Assembly (NCBI GenBank): GCA_905210435.1
Contig: CAJLWO010000021.1
Coordinates: forward strand, 1 to 39,698
From: an uncultured Bacteroidales bacterium
GTDB lineage: Bacteria > Bacteroidota > Bacteroidia > Bacteroidales > Muribaculaceae
Length of the DNA: 39,698 nucleotides
Reading direction: 5' to 3'
Positions 15,981 through 24,126 of this stretch are shown here, one piece after another (position 1 is the first letter of the stretch; each line of letters begins with the position of its first letter). Made by a program: the position numbers and the translations under genes. The notes beneath the pieces were generated by a model that was not told the origin of the DNA, did not search any database, and saw only the letters and a program-made list of their open reading frames with translations.

Positions 15981-18716
15981 ATGATGGAGAAAAAACTGTT
16001 TTTGCTTGATGCATACGCCCTGATATACAGGGCGTATTATGCGCTGATAAGTGCGCCGCGTATCACTTCCAAAGGATTCAACACTTCGGCGGTATTCGGA
16101 TTCTGCAACACTCTCGAGGAGATACTCCGCAAAGAGAACCCGACACATATAGCCGTATGTTTCGACCCTAAGGGCGGACATACTTTCCGCCATGAGATTT
16201 ATCCCGAATACAAGGCGCAGCGCGAGGCGCAGCCCGAGGATATAACCCTCTCTGTGCCATATATAAAGGATATTATAGCAGCCTACCGCATACCGGTCAT
16301 AGAGATGGAGCGCTATGAGGCCGACGACATCATCGGCACTCTCGCCAAAAAGGCCGAACGGGAGGGATTCACTACCTATATGATGACACCCGACAAGGAT
16401 TACGGCCAGCTTGTCACCGACAGGATATTCATGTATCGTCCGGCACTCCGCGGCAATGACTTCGAAATCAGAGGCGTCGCCGAGGTGTGCAGCCGCTACG
16501 AGATAGACAATACACGGCAGGTGATTGACCTGCTTGCGCTTGAAGGGGATGCCTCCGACAACATACCCGGTTGCCCGGGCATCGGTAAGAAAACGGCACC
16601 GGTGCTCGTGCGCGAATATGGTTCGGTGGAAAATCTTATTGCCAACGCCGAGTCGCTCAAACCGGGTCTGCGTAAAAAAGTTACGGAAAATGCGGCCGGG
16701 ATACTTCTTGCCAAGGAACTTGTGACAATCTGTACCGATGTGCCGATTGACATAGATTTCGATACGCTGAAGCGTCAGCCTGCCGATACGGCGCGTCTGA
16801 GAGATATATACAAGGAACTGGAATTCAAAACGTTCCTTTCGCGTCTGGAACCAGCCGCTCCCGAGCTTGTGCCGACAGCTGCAGCGGGTGGAATGGGGTC
16901 GCTGTTCGACATTCCGGAGGATTCGGAGCCGATGTCGGCCGTGGAGGTCGTGGTGGAGACAAGCACCGACGCACTGCGTGATTATGTCAGGATGGCCGTG
17001 TCGGGCAACTATGCCGGAATAAGTCTGTATGCCGTGGGTGAAGAGGCCATGACCGCGAGCCTGAAAGGCATTGCGGTGGCCGCGTCGGATAGCGATGTGC
17101 GATTCTTTCAGTGTCCGGGGGATGCGTCAGCGCGTGCCGCGTGGACTGATGCGTTGCGGCCATTGTTCTGTTCGTCGGCATGCGTCGTCGTGAGTCATGA
17201 CGTGAAGCGCGATTACATCATACTTAAGAATATCGGGGTGGATTTCACGGGAGCCTACTACGATACGTCGGTAGCCCACTATCTGCTGCAGCCCGAGATG
17301 CGTCACCGCCTCGCAGACATAGCTATGAGCTATCTCAACATGACGGTACGTGGTGCGCTCGACGACAAGGCGCGACGCAATCCCTACGCCGAACTGCCGA
17401 TTCAGGAGGCTGCCATGCGCAATGCCGAGGCGTCGCGTGTAGTGCTGATGCTCCGCGGGCTGTTTGATGAAAAGCTGGCCGAAGGGGGGCTTACGGCACT
17501 CTTTACCGATATTGAACTGCCGTTTGTCAAGGTGCTTGCCGAGATGGAATGGACCGGGGTGAGGATAAATGTGGATGACCTCGCTGAACAGTCGAGGCAG
17601 CTTACGGCTCGCGTCAACGGGCTGGAGCAGCGCTGCTATGAGCTTGCCGGCAAGAGTTTCAACATCGGGTCGCCGCGTCAGGTGGGAGAGGTGCTGTTCG
17701 AACAGCTGAAGATTGACCCCTCGGCAAAACGTACCAAGACCGGGGCGTATTCAACGACGGAGGAGATACTCGAAAAATATCGCCATACCCACGAGATTGT
17801 CGACATCATACTCAAAATACGCGGCCTTAACAAACTGCTCGCCACATACATAAACGCTCTGCCCGAACTGATAAATCCCGCCACTGGGAAGATACATACC
17901 ACCTACAACCAGACGGTTACCGTGACCGGACGCATATCGTCGACCAATCCCAACCTGCAGAACATACCGATACGCACCGACGACGGCCGCGAGATACGCC
18001 GTGCGTTTATCCCCGATCCGGGCTGTCTGTTCATGTCGGCCGATTACTCGCAGATTGAACTCCGGCTGATGGCCGACATGTCGGGCGACCCCGATATGGT
18101 TGCGGCATTCCGTGCGGGTGCCGACATACACCGTGCCACGGCTGCCAAAATCTACAAGGAGCCGATTGAGGAGGTGACCGACCGTCAGCGCCGCAATGCC
18201 AAGACCGCCAATTTCGGTATCATATACGGCATATCGGCATTCGGGCTTTCCGAACGTCTCGACATACCGCGTGCCGAGGCCAAAATGCTGATCGATGGCT
18301 ATTTCACGACATATCCCCGCGTTAAAGAATACATCGACGAGGCGATAGCCGGAGCGAAAGAACGCGGTTACGTGACAACGGTGATGGGGCGCAAACGTTT
18401 CCTATCCGACATCAATTCGCGCAATGCCACCGTACGCTCCTACGCCGAACGCAATGCCGTAAACGCCCCCTTGCAGGGCAGCGCAGCCGACATCATAAAG
18501 AAAGCCATGATTGACATCTACCGTGAAATCGGTGAACGCGGCCTCCGCTCACGCATGATAATGCAGGTGCACGACGAATTGATATTCAACGTGATACCCG
18601 AAGAATTGCCCGTGCTTCAGGAGCTCGTGACACGGCTGATGGAACACGCCTACTCCGGCAAAGTAGCCCTCGAAGTAGCCTCAGGCGTAGGTGACAACTG
18701 GCTCGAAGCCCACTGA
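15981..18716 (+). CDS. polA: DNA polymerase I, probably without active proofreading
   Basis: A 911-residue family A polymerase that fills gaps and removes primers. The N-terminal 5'-3' exonuclease domain (about 1-290) has LFLLDAYALIYRAYYAL, MMTPDKDYGQLV and GDASDNIPGCPGIGKKTA. The polymerase domain has motif A DYSQIELRL (D688), motif B RRNAKTANFGIIYG and motif C HDE (864-866). The middle domain (about 310-500) aligns only loosely with a 3'-5' exonuclease: where the first metal-binding D-x-E is expected the protein has GISLYAVG, and the third motif Y-x-x-x-D is also not seen, so proofreading is probably lost. The 5' end is coupled to the small membrane protein gene. A second ATG at 15984 is equally possible. 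Confidence 0.95.
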   Translation: MMEKKLFLLDAYALIYRAYYALISAPRITSKGFNTSAVFGFCNTLEEILRKENPTHIAVCFDPKGGHTFRHEIYPEYKAQREAQPEDITLSVPYIKDIIAAYRIPVIEMERYEADDIIGTLAKKAEREGFTTYMMTPDKDYGQLVTDRIFMYRPALRGNDFEIRGVAEVCSRYEIDNTRQVIDLLALEGDASDNIPGCPGIGKKTAPVLVREYGSVENLIANAESLKPGLRKKVTENAAGILLAKELVTICTDVPIDIDFDTLKRQPADTARLRDIYKELEFKTFLSRLEPAAPELVPTAAAGGMGSLFDIPEDSEPMSAVEVVVETSTDALRDYVRMAVSGNYAGISLYAVGEEAMTASLKGIAVAASDSDVRFFQCPGDASARAAWTDALRPLFCSSACVVVSHDVKRDYIILKNIGVDFTGAYYDTSVAHYLLQPEMRHRLADIAMSYLNMTVRGALDDKARRNPYAELPIQEAAMRNAEASRVVLMLRGLFDEKLAEGGLTALFTDIELPFVKVLAEMEWTGVRINVDDLAEQSRQLTARVNGLEQRCYELAGKSFNIGSPRQVGEVLFEQLKIDPSAKRTKTGAYSTTEEILEKYRHTHEIVDIILKIRGLNKLLATYINALPELINPATGKIHTTYNQTVTVTGRISSTNPNLQNIPIRTDDGREIRRAFIPDPGCLFMSADYSQIELRLMADMSGDPDMVAAFRAGADIHRATAAKIYKEPIEEVTDRQRRNAKTANFGIIYGISAFGLSERLDIPRAEAKMLIDGYFTTYPRVKEYIDEAIAGAKERGYVTTVMGRKRFLSDINSRNATVRSYAERNAVNAPLQGSAADIIKKAMIDIYREIGERGLRSRMIMQVHDELIFNVIPEELPVLQELVTRLMEHAYSGKVALEVASGVGDNWLEAH

Positions 18717-18720
18717 AATC

Positions 18721-18755
18721 AATTCATAATTCACAATTCATAATTCATAATTGGG
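18721..18755. repeat. Heptamer repeat array (ATTCATA type) after polA
   Basis: Four 7-bp units ATTCATA, ATTCACA, ATTCATA, ATTCATA followed by ATTGGG, beginning 4 bp after the polA stop. It is the left member of a set that surrounds the four-helix-bundle gene; the others are at 19186-19210, 19310-19330 and 19356-19390. The period of seven puts stop codons in every frame. Confidence 0.75.
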
Positions 18756-18829
18756 CTTACGCGGTGATTTTGGTGCTTTGTACTTATATATATTATTATG
18801 TCGGATTTATTCAAATTTTCATTTGGTCG

Positions 18830-19201
18830 ATGAGGAGTATCGAGAGTAATTTGATTGTTGGGAAAAGCAAGAGTTTTGCCCTGAGATGTATTCGGCTTTA
18901 TCAACTTTTGATAAAAGAAAGGGGTGAGTTTGTCTTGTCGAAGCAATTATTACGAAGCGGTACGAGTATTGGTGCTAATGTGAAAGAAGCTATACGCGGA
19001 CAAAGCAAGGCAGACTTCGCGATGAAATTGAATATCGCATTGAAAGAGGCGAGCGAGTCGGAATATTGGATTGAATTATTGGGTGAATCCGGTATACTGA
19101 CAGAACAGGAGTTTACAAGCATCCATAATGATTGTCGCGAACTTATAAAAATCCTGACTTCAATACTAAAAACAACCTTTAAGTCAATTCATAATGCATA
19201 A
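18830..19201 (+). CDS. Four-helix-bundle protein (S23 / 23S rRNA intervening-sequence type)
   Basis: A 123-residue helical protein with the hallmark LLRSGTSIGANVKEAIRGQSK helix and the KLNIALKEASESEYWIELL helix of the S23 family, first found in 23S rRNA intervening sequences and related to the Avd accessory protein of diversity-generating retroelements. Its biochemical role as a free-standing gene is unknown; nucleic-acid binding is suggested by relatives. The ATG at 18830 fits the family N-terminus; a longer reading from 18764 adds an unlikely hydrophobic leader. The last codons and the stop lie inside a heptamer repeat array. Base composition is lower in GC than polA, and the flanking repeats suggest the gene arrived as a unit. 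Confidence 0.85.
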   Translation: MRSIESNLIVGKSKSFALRCIRLYQLLIKERGEFVLSKQLLRSGTSIGANVKEAIRGQSKADFAMKLNIALKEASESEYWIELLGESGILTEQEFTSIHNDCRELIKILTSILKTTFKSIHNA

Positions 19202-19390
19202 TTCATAATTGGATCCGTCGGCTTGCATTAAGCTCGGACCTGATAAGAATAACCCCTGAGTAATTATGTATTATTCATTGGCCCAGGAAAAACGCAAGCA
19301 TAGTGGAGCAATTATGAATTGTGAATTGGCCTTGGCGAAACGCAAGCGTCGGAGTAATTATGAATTATGCATTATGAATTATGAATTGGC
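19186..19390. repeat. Heptamer arrays and a 46-48-bp tandem repeat between the four-helix-bundle and DUF2400 genes
   Basis: 19186-19210 and 19356-19380 are a perfect 25-bp inverted repeat made of ATTCATA-type heptamers. Between them a longer unit is repeated in tandem: copy one 19262-19309, copy two 19310-19355, partial copy three 19356-19390; each starts with the AATTATG-type heptamers, continues through ATTGGC and contains AAACGCAAGC. The arrays overlap the last codons of both flanking genes, so their stop codons are repeat-derived. The remaining 50 bp (19212-19261) show nothing recognisable. Confidence 0.75.
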
Positions 19391-20161
19391 AACGCCAATG
19401 CCGATTCCAAGACCGAAGAGGGCGTAGTCGTAGATTACGGGGTCATCGGGGCGGAACGCGCGGAGGGTGTCGGTGAGCTGGATTACGGCTTCGCGGTCGT
19501 TGGAGCGGCGCCGGAGCAGTCCGAGATTGCGCGATGTGTTGCCTACGTGGACATCCATCGGGATGAATAGTTGAGACGGGCGCAACGCTTTCCATATGCC
19601 CATGTCGACGATGCCATCATCGCGTACGAGCCAGCGGAGCGCCATATTGATGCGTTTGAGAGCCGTGGTGCGCAGGTTGCCGGGGAGGCAGCGGCTGTCG
19701 CACGTGCCGCCGTTGGCTTCGGCAAAACGGTGGTTCATAGCCTCGACGAGCCGCCATGCCGGCATCTCGTCGGCGGGAACCCCTTCGGCTATTGCCATCT
19801 CCTCGAGGGTGGCGAAACGGGAATATATGCTGCGGAGTCCGCGCAGATAGTGTTTTAGATTTTCGACAAAGAATGTGCGGTGGATATTGCCGACGGGAAG
19901 AGTCTCGTAAGCCCCGTCCATGACATAGTCGTAGGGACGTCCCTCGAATATCCGTATCAGTTTTTCGCAGTTGCGGCATATCATCTTGCGGTTGCCCCAC
20001 GCGATGGTGGCCGACAGTAAAGCTATGATTTCGATATCCTGTTGCCGCTCGAAACGGCGTGGAAACTGCACCGGGTCGTCGGCGATAAACTCCGGTGAAT
20101 TGATGCGTGCTGCCTCACTGTCAAGCAATTCCTTAATGTCCTTGATGTTTTCTGTATCCAT
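19379..20161 (-). CDS. DUF2400 / TIGR02757 family protein
   Basis: A 260-residue protein of a family common in Bacteroidetes and epsilonproteobacteria but without a proven function. Recognisable segments are DDPVQFPRRFERQQDIEI, ATIAWGNRKMICRN, and the C-terminal LFIPMDVHVGNTSRNLGLLRR followed by RAFRPDDPVIYDYALFG. The HVGNTSR helix region resembles the metal- or DNA-binding face of helix-hairpin-helix proteins, but a glycosylase role is not established. The stop codon is supplied by the heptamer repeat. The promoter at 20169-20200 places transcription start almost at the ATG, so the mRNA is nearly leaderless. Confidence 0.85.
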   Translation of the reverse strand: MDTENIKDIKELLDSEAARINSPEFIADDPVQFPRRFERQQDIEIIALLSATIAWGNRKMICRNCEKLIRIFEGRPYDYVMDGAYETLPVGNIHRTFFVENLKHYLRGLRSIYSRFATLEEMAIAEGVPADEMPAWRLVEAMNHRFAEANGGTCDSRCLPGNLRTTALKRINMALRWLVRDDGIVDMGIWKALRPSQLFIPMDVHVGNTSRNLGLLRRRSNDREAVIQLTDTLRAFRPDDPVIYDYALFGLGIGIGVANS

Positions 20162-20168
20162 GATACCG

Positions 20169-20200
20169 CAAAATTACACAAATATTACCCCTCGGCCAAA
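20169..20200 (-). promoter_or_regulatory. Promoter of the DUF2400 gene (-33 and -7 boxes)
   Basis: The minus strand shows TTTG at 20197-20200 and TAATTTTG (TAnnTTTG) at 20169-20176, separated by 20 bp, close to the Bacteroidetes consensus. The -7 box ends 7 bp before the ATG at 20161. Confidence 0.55.
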
Positions 20201-20248
20201 TAAATCAATAAACGCCGCCCCATTTTTATAAATATGCCGGATTTTTGT

Positions 20249-20256
20249 TATATTTG
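20249..20256 (+). promoter_or_regulatory. -7 box of the DUF6922/nucleotidyltransferase pair
   Basis: TATATTTG matches TAnnTTTG. A possible GTG start at 20256 would overlap this box, so translation more likely begins at the ATG at 20289, 32 bp downstream. No matching -33 TTTG and no strong operator palindrome were found here, unlike the first AbiE-like locus. Confidence 0.5.
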
Positions 20257-20288
20257 TGCTGTCGGCTGTTAAACTAACTTCGCGAGAT

Positions 20289-20648
20289 ATGATTGTCAGA
20301 AATAAAGAGCGGATACAGGAAGTAAAAAATGCATTGTTAACTCAACTTAAGTGTGAGCATGCATTCTGGTCGTATGAGCCGGGGTCGGTCAATGTCGAAA
20401 AGATTGATGATGACAGACTCATCGCCATGACGATGCGCTATCTCGATTTGCCTGAAATCAAACAGTTATTTACCATTTTTTCATATAAGAAAATCAAAGA
20501 TGCATGGAAATGTATCCTTGTGCCCGAAGGAGAATATCTTTATACACTCAATCGTTTTTTCGCCTGGTATTATTTTAAGGCAAAAAAGCCCGATGCTTAT
20601 TTGAAATCGCTTGAGACAAGGTATCTCAACAGAATTGCCAACTCTTGA
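20289..20648 (+). CDS. DUF6922-like protein, putative partner of the AbiEii-like protein
   Basis: A 119-residue protein rich in aromatic and basic residues (KCEHAFWSYEPGS, MTMRYLDLPEIKQLFTIF, NRFFAWYYFKAKKPDAYLKSLE). It resembles the DUF6922 family, small proteins usually encoded just upstream of AbiEii-type nucleotidyltransferases in Bacteroidetes. By analogy with AbiE it may be the antitoxin, although it lacks the winged helix seen in the DUF6088 protein at 4802. The downstream gene starts 13 bp after its stop, or overlaps it if a TTG start is used. Confidence 0.7.
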   Translation: MIVRNKERIQEVKNALLTQLKCEHAFWSYEPGSVNVEKIDDDRLIAMTMRYLDLPEIKQLFTIFSYKKIKDAWKCILVPEGEYLYTLNRFFAWYYFKAKKPDAYLKSLETRYLNRIANS

Positions 20649-20661
20649 TAAACTACTTGTA

Positions 20662-21306
20662 ATGAAAGGTCTTGCTTCACATACATCTGCCATTATCGAA
20701 CCGTTGTCGCGGCTTGATTGCATCGCACCGTTTTGTCTTGTAGGCGGAACGGCTCTTTCAATTCAGCTTGGAACAAGACTTAGCGAAGACTTGGATTTCA
20801 TGTCGTGGCGTACTGTGAAGAATGAGAAAAGGGAGGTGGACTGGCCGTCAATAAAGAGGGAGCTGGAATCGGTCGGAACGGTAGAAAAGTTCGACATCCT
20901 TGATTTAGACCACGTGGAATTCATTGTCAATGGTGTTAAAGTATCGTTTTATGCTAATCCCAATTATTCCCCGTTACAGCAACGGATAAATTATATGAAT
21001 AATATATGGTTGGCTGATTTGCTCTCGATTGGAGCCATGAAGATGGAGGTTATGCTGCGTCGAAGCAAATTCAGGGATTATTACGATATTTATTCCTTAC
21101 TTGACGCGGGGATTAATCTGTCGGATATGGTAGATCTTGCATTGAAATATTCAGGACACAGGCTGAAATCAAAAAACTTATTGGCAATGCTCACACGTTC
21201 GGAAAGATTTGAACCTGATAGCAATTTTTCCGCATTACAGCCGGTCTATCAGATAACGCCCAAGGATATTGAGGCAAGAATAAAAGAAGCGTTGCTGTTT
21301 AAGTGA
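20662..21306 (+). CDS. AbiEii-type nucleotidyltransferase family protein
   Basis: A 214-residue nucleotidyltransferase-fold protein. The signature is FCLVGGTALSIQLGTRLSEDLDF (GGT at about residues 28-30, E-D-L-D at 42-45), and the C-terminal half has the KMEVMLRRSKFRDYYDIYSLL helix with the conserved K and R-D-x-x-D. I chose the ATG at 20662, which gives the usual 25 or so residues before LVGGT; a TTG at 20611 would overlap the upstream gene by 38 nt. Together with the DUF6922-like gene it forms a second compact toxin-antitoxin-like pair in this window, unrelated in antitoxin type to the first. Confidence 0.82.
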   Translation: MKGLASHTSAIIEPLSRLDCIAPFCLVGGTALSIQLGTRLSEDLDFMSWRTVKNEKREVDWPSIKRELESVGTVEKFDILDLDHVEFIVNGVKVSFYANPNYSPLQQRINYMNNIWLADLLSIGAMKMEVMLRRSKFRDYYDIYSLLDAGINLSDMVDLALKYSGHRLKSKNLLAMLTRSERFEPDSNFSALQPVYQITPKDIEARIKEALLFK

Positions 21307-21465
21307 AAATTCATGATGACGCTTCTATGATGCCTTTATAGATTTGGAGTTTAGTCGCCTCTATCGGAGTGCTTCTTGGTGTGGTTCGCGATAGATATGC
21401 GATAGGCGGGTGATAGATTTGATGCCGGTAGAGCGGGAAGGGGTGTATTTTTTCGGGACTTTTGC

Positions 21466-21473
21466 TAAATTTG
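21466..21473 (+). promoter_or_regulatory. -7 box of the TPR/HTH regulator gene
   Basis: TAAATTTG matches TAnnTTTG and lies 23 bp before the ATG at 21497. It excludes upstream starts at 21410 and 21422. The 21307-21465 stretch holds nothing else recognisable. Confidence 0.45.
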
Positions 21474-21496
21474 TATCGGAAAAAAAGTTTTCGGTC

Positions 21497-23116
21497 ATGC
21501 GTTATTTGCCTATACCAATGCATTTTCAATATTTATTACTACGACGTTTCCCCATACTAATCGCACCGGTATTTCTGATTATTATGATTTGCGGCGGATG
21601 CAGTCATCCGAGTCGGGAAGGCACCCCTGTGAAGTATGAGCAGGGGCTTACTGAACAGGCATGGCTGATGGCCGATACCGGCGCATCGTTCGATGAGTAT
21701 TTTGCGGTGCAGCAGGAGGCGGTTCGGCTCATGCGTGCCGGGATGAGCCATGAGGACCCTGTGGCTGTGCTCGAACAGATGGCATATTTCCTGTTTTCGG
21801 CGGGGCGCCTTGACGAAGCGTTCCCGTATTTCAACGAGGCAGTCGATTCGTTGCATGCCATTCCCGGACGTCAGGAATCGGAGTGCGTAATCCAGCTGTA
21901 TGGTGACCTGAGTCAGTTTTACGAACGGCTCGGAATGCCGGGCAAAGCAATCGAATACAGTGACTCGGCAATGGCGGTGAGCCGTCGGCTCGGAGGAGTG
22001 CTGATGGGCGACTTATGGCGTTTCAGAACCCAGATATATGCCAATAACGGCAATACGAACGAAGCTTTCAGATGCTTTGACATGGCATACGATGCCATAC
22101 GCAACTGCCGCGAGCCTATCGACACCACACTGCAGCTGGCCGTCATTGACGCCGAACGCGCCAACCTTATTCTGTCGCGTGACCCTTCGCGTGACTCGGT
22201 CGACCTCGCCGTTTCCCTCCTCCGTAATATCAGTGCCGTGGATGAATATCACGACTTTACAGGCTATGACGCTACATTGGGATACGGACTTTATCTTCAG
22301 GGGAATAAAGAGGCGGGCATCGGCATGATGAAATCTGCTGTTGACAAGTTGCGCGAATTGGGCGACCTCGAAATGAGTTTTCTTGAGATGAGGAGGCTTA
22401 TCGAAGTCTATAACAGGGAGAAAATGTTTGACGAGGTGAGCAGTCTATACAATGAATACAACCTTCTCAGCGACTCGATGAGCCGTGCGCGGCATAATCT
22501 GGATCTCATGATAGCCAAAGTGCGCACCGATGTCGCTGCCAAGGACCGTGAAAACCGCATGCTGCACGAAAAATTGCAGGACAAAAACCATCAGAATCTG
22601 GTCATAGTGGCGGCGTCCGTCTTTTTTGCTATAATTGCGGCGCTTATAATAATCGTCAGCCGCAGATACTCGCTGAAAATGAAGCAGCGCCGCGATGCCG
22701 AACGCGCACGCCGCATATCGGCGGAAGCCTGCATCAGCGAGGCACACAACGAGAGGGACACGGCACTTGAGCGTATCGAGACTATCAAACGCGAAATCTC
22801 CGGTCAAATCGCTGCTTCGACCGATATTCTGTACCGGCCACAGACTCTCGGCAGCAACTCCGGCCAGTTCATGCGCGCATTCAATGCGATGTATCCACGT
22901 TATGCCGAAGATTTACGCCGTGATTATCCGTCGCTTACCGATACCGATATGATATTGTGCATGCTGATATACCTTAAGCACACCACCGAGGAAATATCCT
23001 GCTATCTTAACATTTCGCGGGCAAGCGTCAACAGCGCCCGTTACCGCATCCGCACCAAAGTCAAACTCACCAAAGAGGACGACCTCAACAACTTCCTCCG
23101 GACCCGCGAGGGGTAA
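21497..23116 (+). CDS. TPR-transmembrane-HTH regulator
   Basis: A 539-residue protein with an N-terminal membrane/signal segment ending near a cysteine (about residue 35; lipobox weak), a helical tetratricopeptide-like region (about 60-340, for example LEQMAYFLFSAGRLDEAFPYF), one transmembrane helix (about 366-389), a charged coiled coil (390-450), and a C-terminal helix-turn-helix (about 475-539) containing LTDTDMILCMLIYLK and ISCYLNISRASVNSARYRIR. This layout, known in Bacteroidetes, suggests a one-component signal transducer: periplasmic TPR sensing, cytoplasmic DNA binding. Targets are unknown; it is not next to the sus-type cluster. A second ATG at 21518 is possible. Confidence 0.8.
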   Translation: MRYLPIPMHFQYLLLRRFPILIAPVFLIIMICGGCSHPSREGTPVKYEQGLTEQAWLMADTGASFDEYFAVQQEAVRLMRAGMSHEDPVAVLEQMAYFLFSAGRLDEAFPYFNEAVDSLHAIPGRQESECVIQLYGDLSQFYERLGMPGKAIEYSDSAMAVSRRLGGVLMGDLWRFRTQIYANNGNTNEAFRCFDMAYDAIRNCREPIDTTLQLAVIDAERANLILSRDPSRDSVDLAVSLLRNISAVDEYHDFTGYDATLGYGLYLQGNKEAGIGMMKSAVDKLRELGDLEMSFLEMRRLIEVYNREKMFDEVSSLYNEYNLLSDSMSRARHNLDLMIAKVRTDVAAKDRENRMLHEKLQDKNHQNLVIVAASVFFAIIAALIIIVSRRYSLKMKQRRDAERARRISAEACISEAHNERDTALERIETIKREISGQIAASTDILYRPQTLGSNSGQFMRAFNAMYPRYAEDLRRDYPSLTDTDMILCMLIYLKHTTEEISCYLNISRASVNSARYRIRTKVKLTKEDDLNNFLRTREG

Positions 23117-23140
23117 ATGACTCGTTTTTACTGTAAAGGA

Positions 23141-23199
23141 ATAAAAATGTGGGGCGGGATGGCGGGAGTATGGGATATATTTGTTAACTTCGCGGTATC
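23141..23199. repeat. 59-bp direct repeat, left copy
   Basis: Identical to 24271-24329 over all 59 bp, 1130 bp apart. Each copy contains a TATATTTG -7 box (23176-23183 here), so the DUF3800 gene starting at 23223 is expressed from a copy of the mtnN-luxS promoter, or the reverse. Confidence 0.9.
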
Positions 23200-23222
23200 T
23201 TGAGATTCAAAAACAGATATGA

Positions 23223-24053
23223 ATGATATTTATATGGCTTGATGAAAGCGACCGCCACGGAGAGTTTTATTCAAATTTCTACGGAGGCATACTCGTTTCT
23301 TCGCGGCATTACCGCGAGGTATTGGAGCGTATGCGAGCCGTTGTTGAAGAAGTTGGAATTAAAGATGAGATAAAGTGGCAGAAGGTTAATGAATATCATT
23401 ATGAGAAATATCTGCGACTGGTCGATGAATTGTTTGACCTTGCCAAAGAAGATAAGCTGAAAATCCGTATTTTCTTCAGACACAACCAATATACGCCGGC
23501 TCGCCTAACGGCAGAGGAAATGAAAGCCGATTATCCCATGCTATATTATCAATTTATAAAATATGCTTTCGGGTTGCCTTATGCGGGAGTAGGTGAATTG
23601 GATTCGCTCACACTGTATCTTGATGAAATACCGTTGCGCCAAAGCGAGCGTGACGATTTTATAGCGCATATAAAAGGACTTGCCAAGGATCCTGTGCTTA
23701 AAAAGATGGGATTGAAAATAGCTGAAGACGGGATTGTGGAAGTAGATTCAAAGCAGCATCTTCCCCTCCAGTTTATGGATGTTATATTAGGTGCTATATG
23801 TTTTAAGCTCAATGAAAAGGATAAATTGAAGAAAGAAGGCGAGAACAAGGTGGGCAAAAGAACTCTTATAAAGTTGAAGCTTTATAAGCATATCAACAGA
23901 CGGATAAGAGAGATTTATCCTAATTTTAATATCGGAATAACGACGCCAATACGTATGCCTTCAGACAGTTGGCGGCAAGTATACAGGCATTGGAGTTTTG
24001 TGCCGAAATATCATACCCGAGATACTTCACGAACCAAAAGGGCAAAAAAATAA
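23223..24053 (+). CDS. DUF3800 family protein
   Basis: A 276-residue protein. The N-terminus FIWLDESDRHG matches the conserved start of DUF3800 (D-E-S after a strand), and the later segment LPLQFMDVILGAICFKLNEK matches its conserved C-terminal Q-x-x-D helix. DUF3800 proteins have been predicted to adopt an RNase-H-like fold and are found in defence islands, but activity is unproven. The gene is flanked by 59-bp direct repeats, and its composition is more AT-rich than mtnN-luxS, consistent with a recent insertion or duplication event. An ATG at 23221 is out of frame; 23223 is the first in-frame start. Confidence 0.85.
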   Translation: MIFIWLDESDRHGEFYSNFYGGILVSSRHYREVLERMRAVVEEVGIKDEIKWQKVNEYHYEKYLRLVDELFDLAKEDKLKIRIFFRHNQYTPARLTAEEMKADYPMLYYQFIKYAFGLPYAGVGELDSLTLYLDEIPLRQSERDDFIAHIKGLAKDPVLKKMGLKIAEDGIVEVDSKQHLPLQFMDVILGAICFKLNEKDKLKKEGENKVGKRTLIKLKLYKHINRRIREIYPNFNIGITTPIRMPSDSWRQVYRHWSFVPKYHTRDTSRTKRAKK

Positions 24054-24120
24054 CCCGCGTAACCTACACTTGTGAGCTACGCACTTTTCACGTAGCCGTT
24101 CAGTTACGAAGGGTATTTTT
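24044..24120 (-). ncRNA. Candidate small RNA antisense to the 3' end of the DUF3800 gene
   Basis: A minus-strand transcript starting just after the promoter at 24127-24157 would be about 77 nt. It contains nested stems (CGTAAC/GTTACG at 24103-24108 with 24058-24063, and GCTACG/CGTAGC at 24091-24096 with 24076-24081) and then reaches a run of seven U opposite 24044-24050. No open reading frame fits. Promoter, structure and U-tract are seen directly; that it is a functional RNA is inference. It overlaps the DUF3800 stop codon. Confidence 0.35.
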
Positions 24121-24126
24121 CTTATG

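Noticed and set aside
18764..18829. Longer start for the four-helix-bundle gene
   Set aside because: It would add 22 mostly hydrophobic residues absent from the family; the ATG at 18830 matches the usual N-terminus.
23579..23857. Minus-strand 92-residue frame as the gene served by the promoter at 24127-24157
   Set aside because: It begins about 260 bp downstream of that promoter, is antisense to the DUF3800 gene and has no recognisable features; a short RNA ending at the U-tract fits better.
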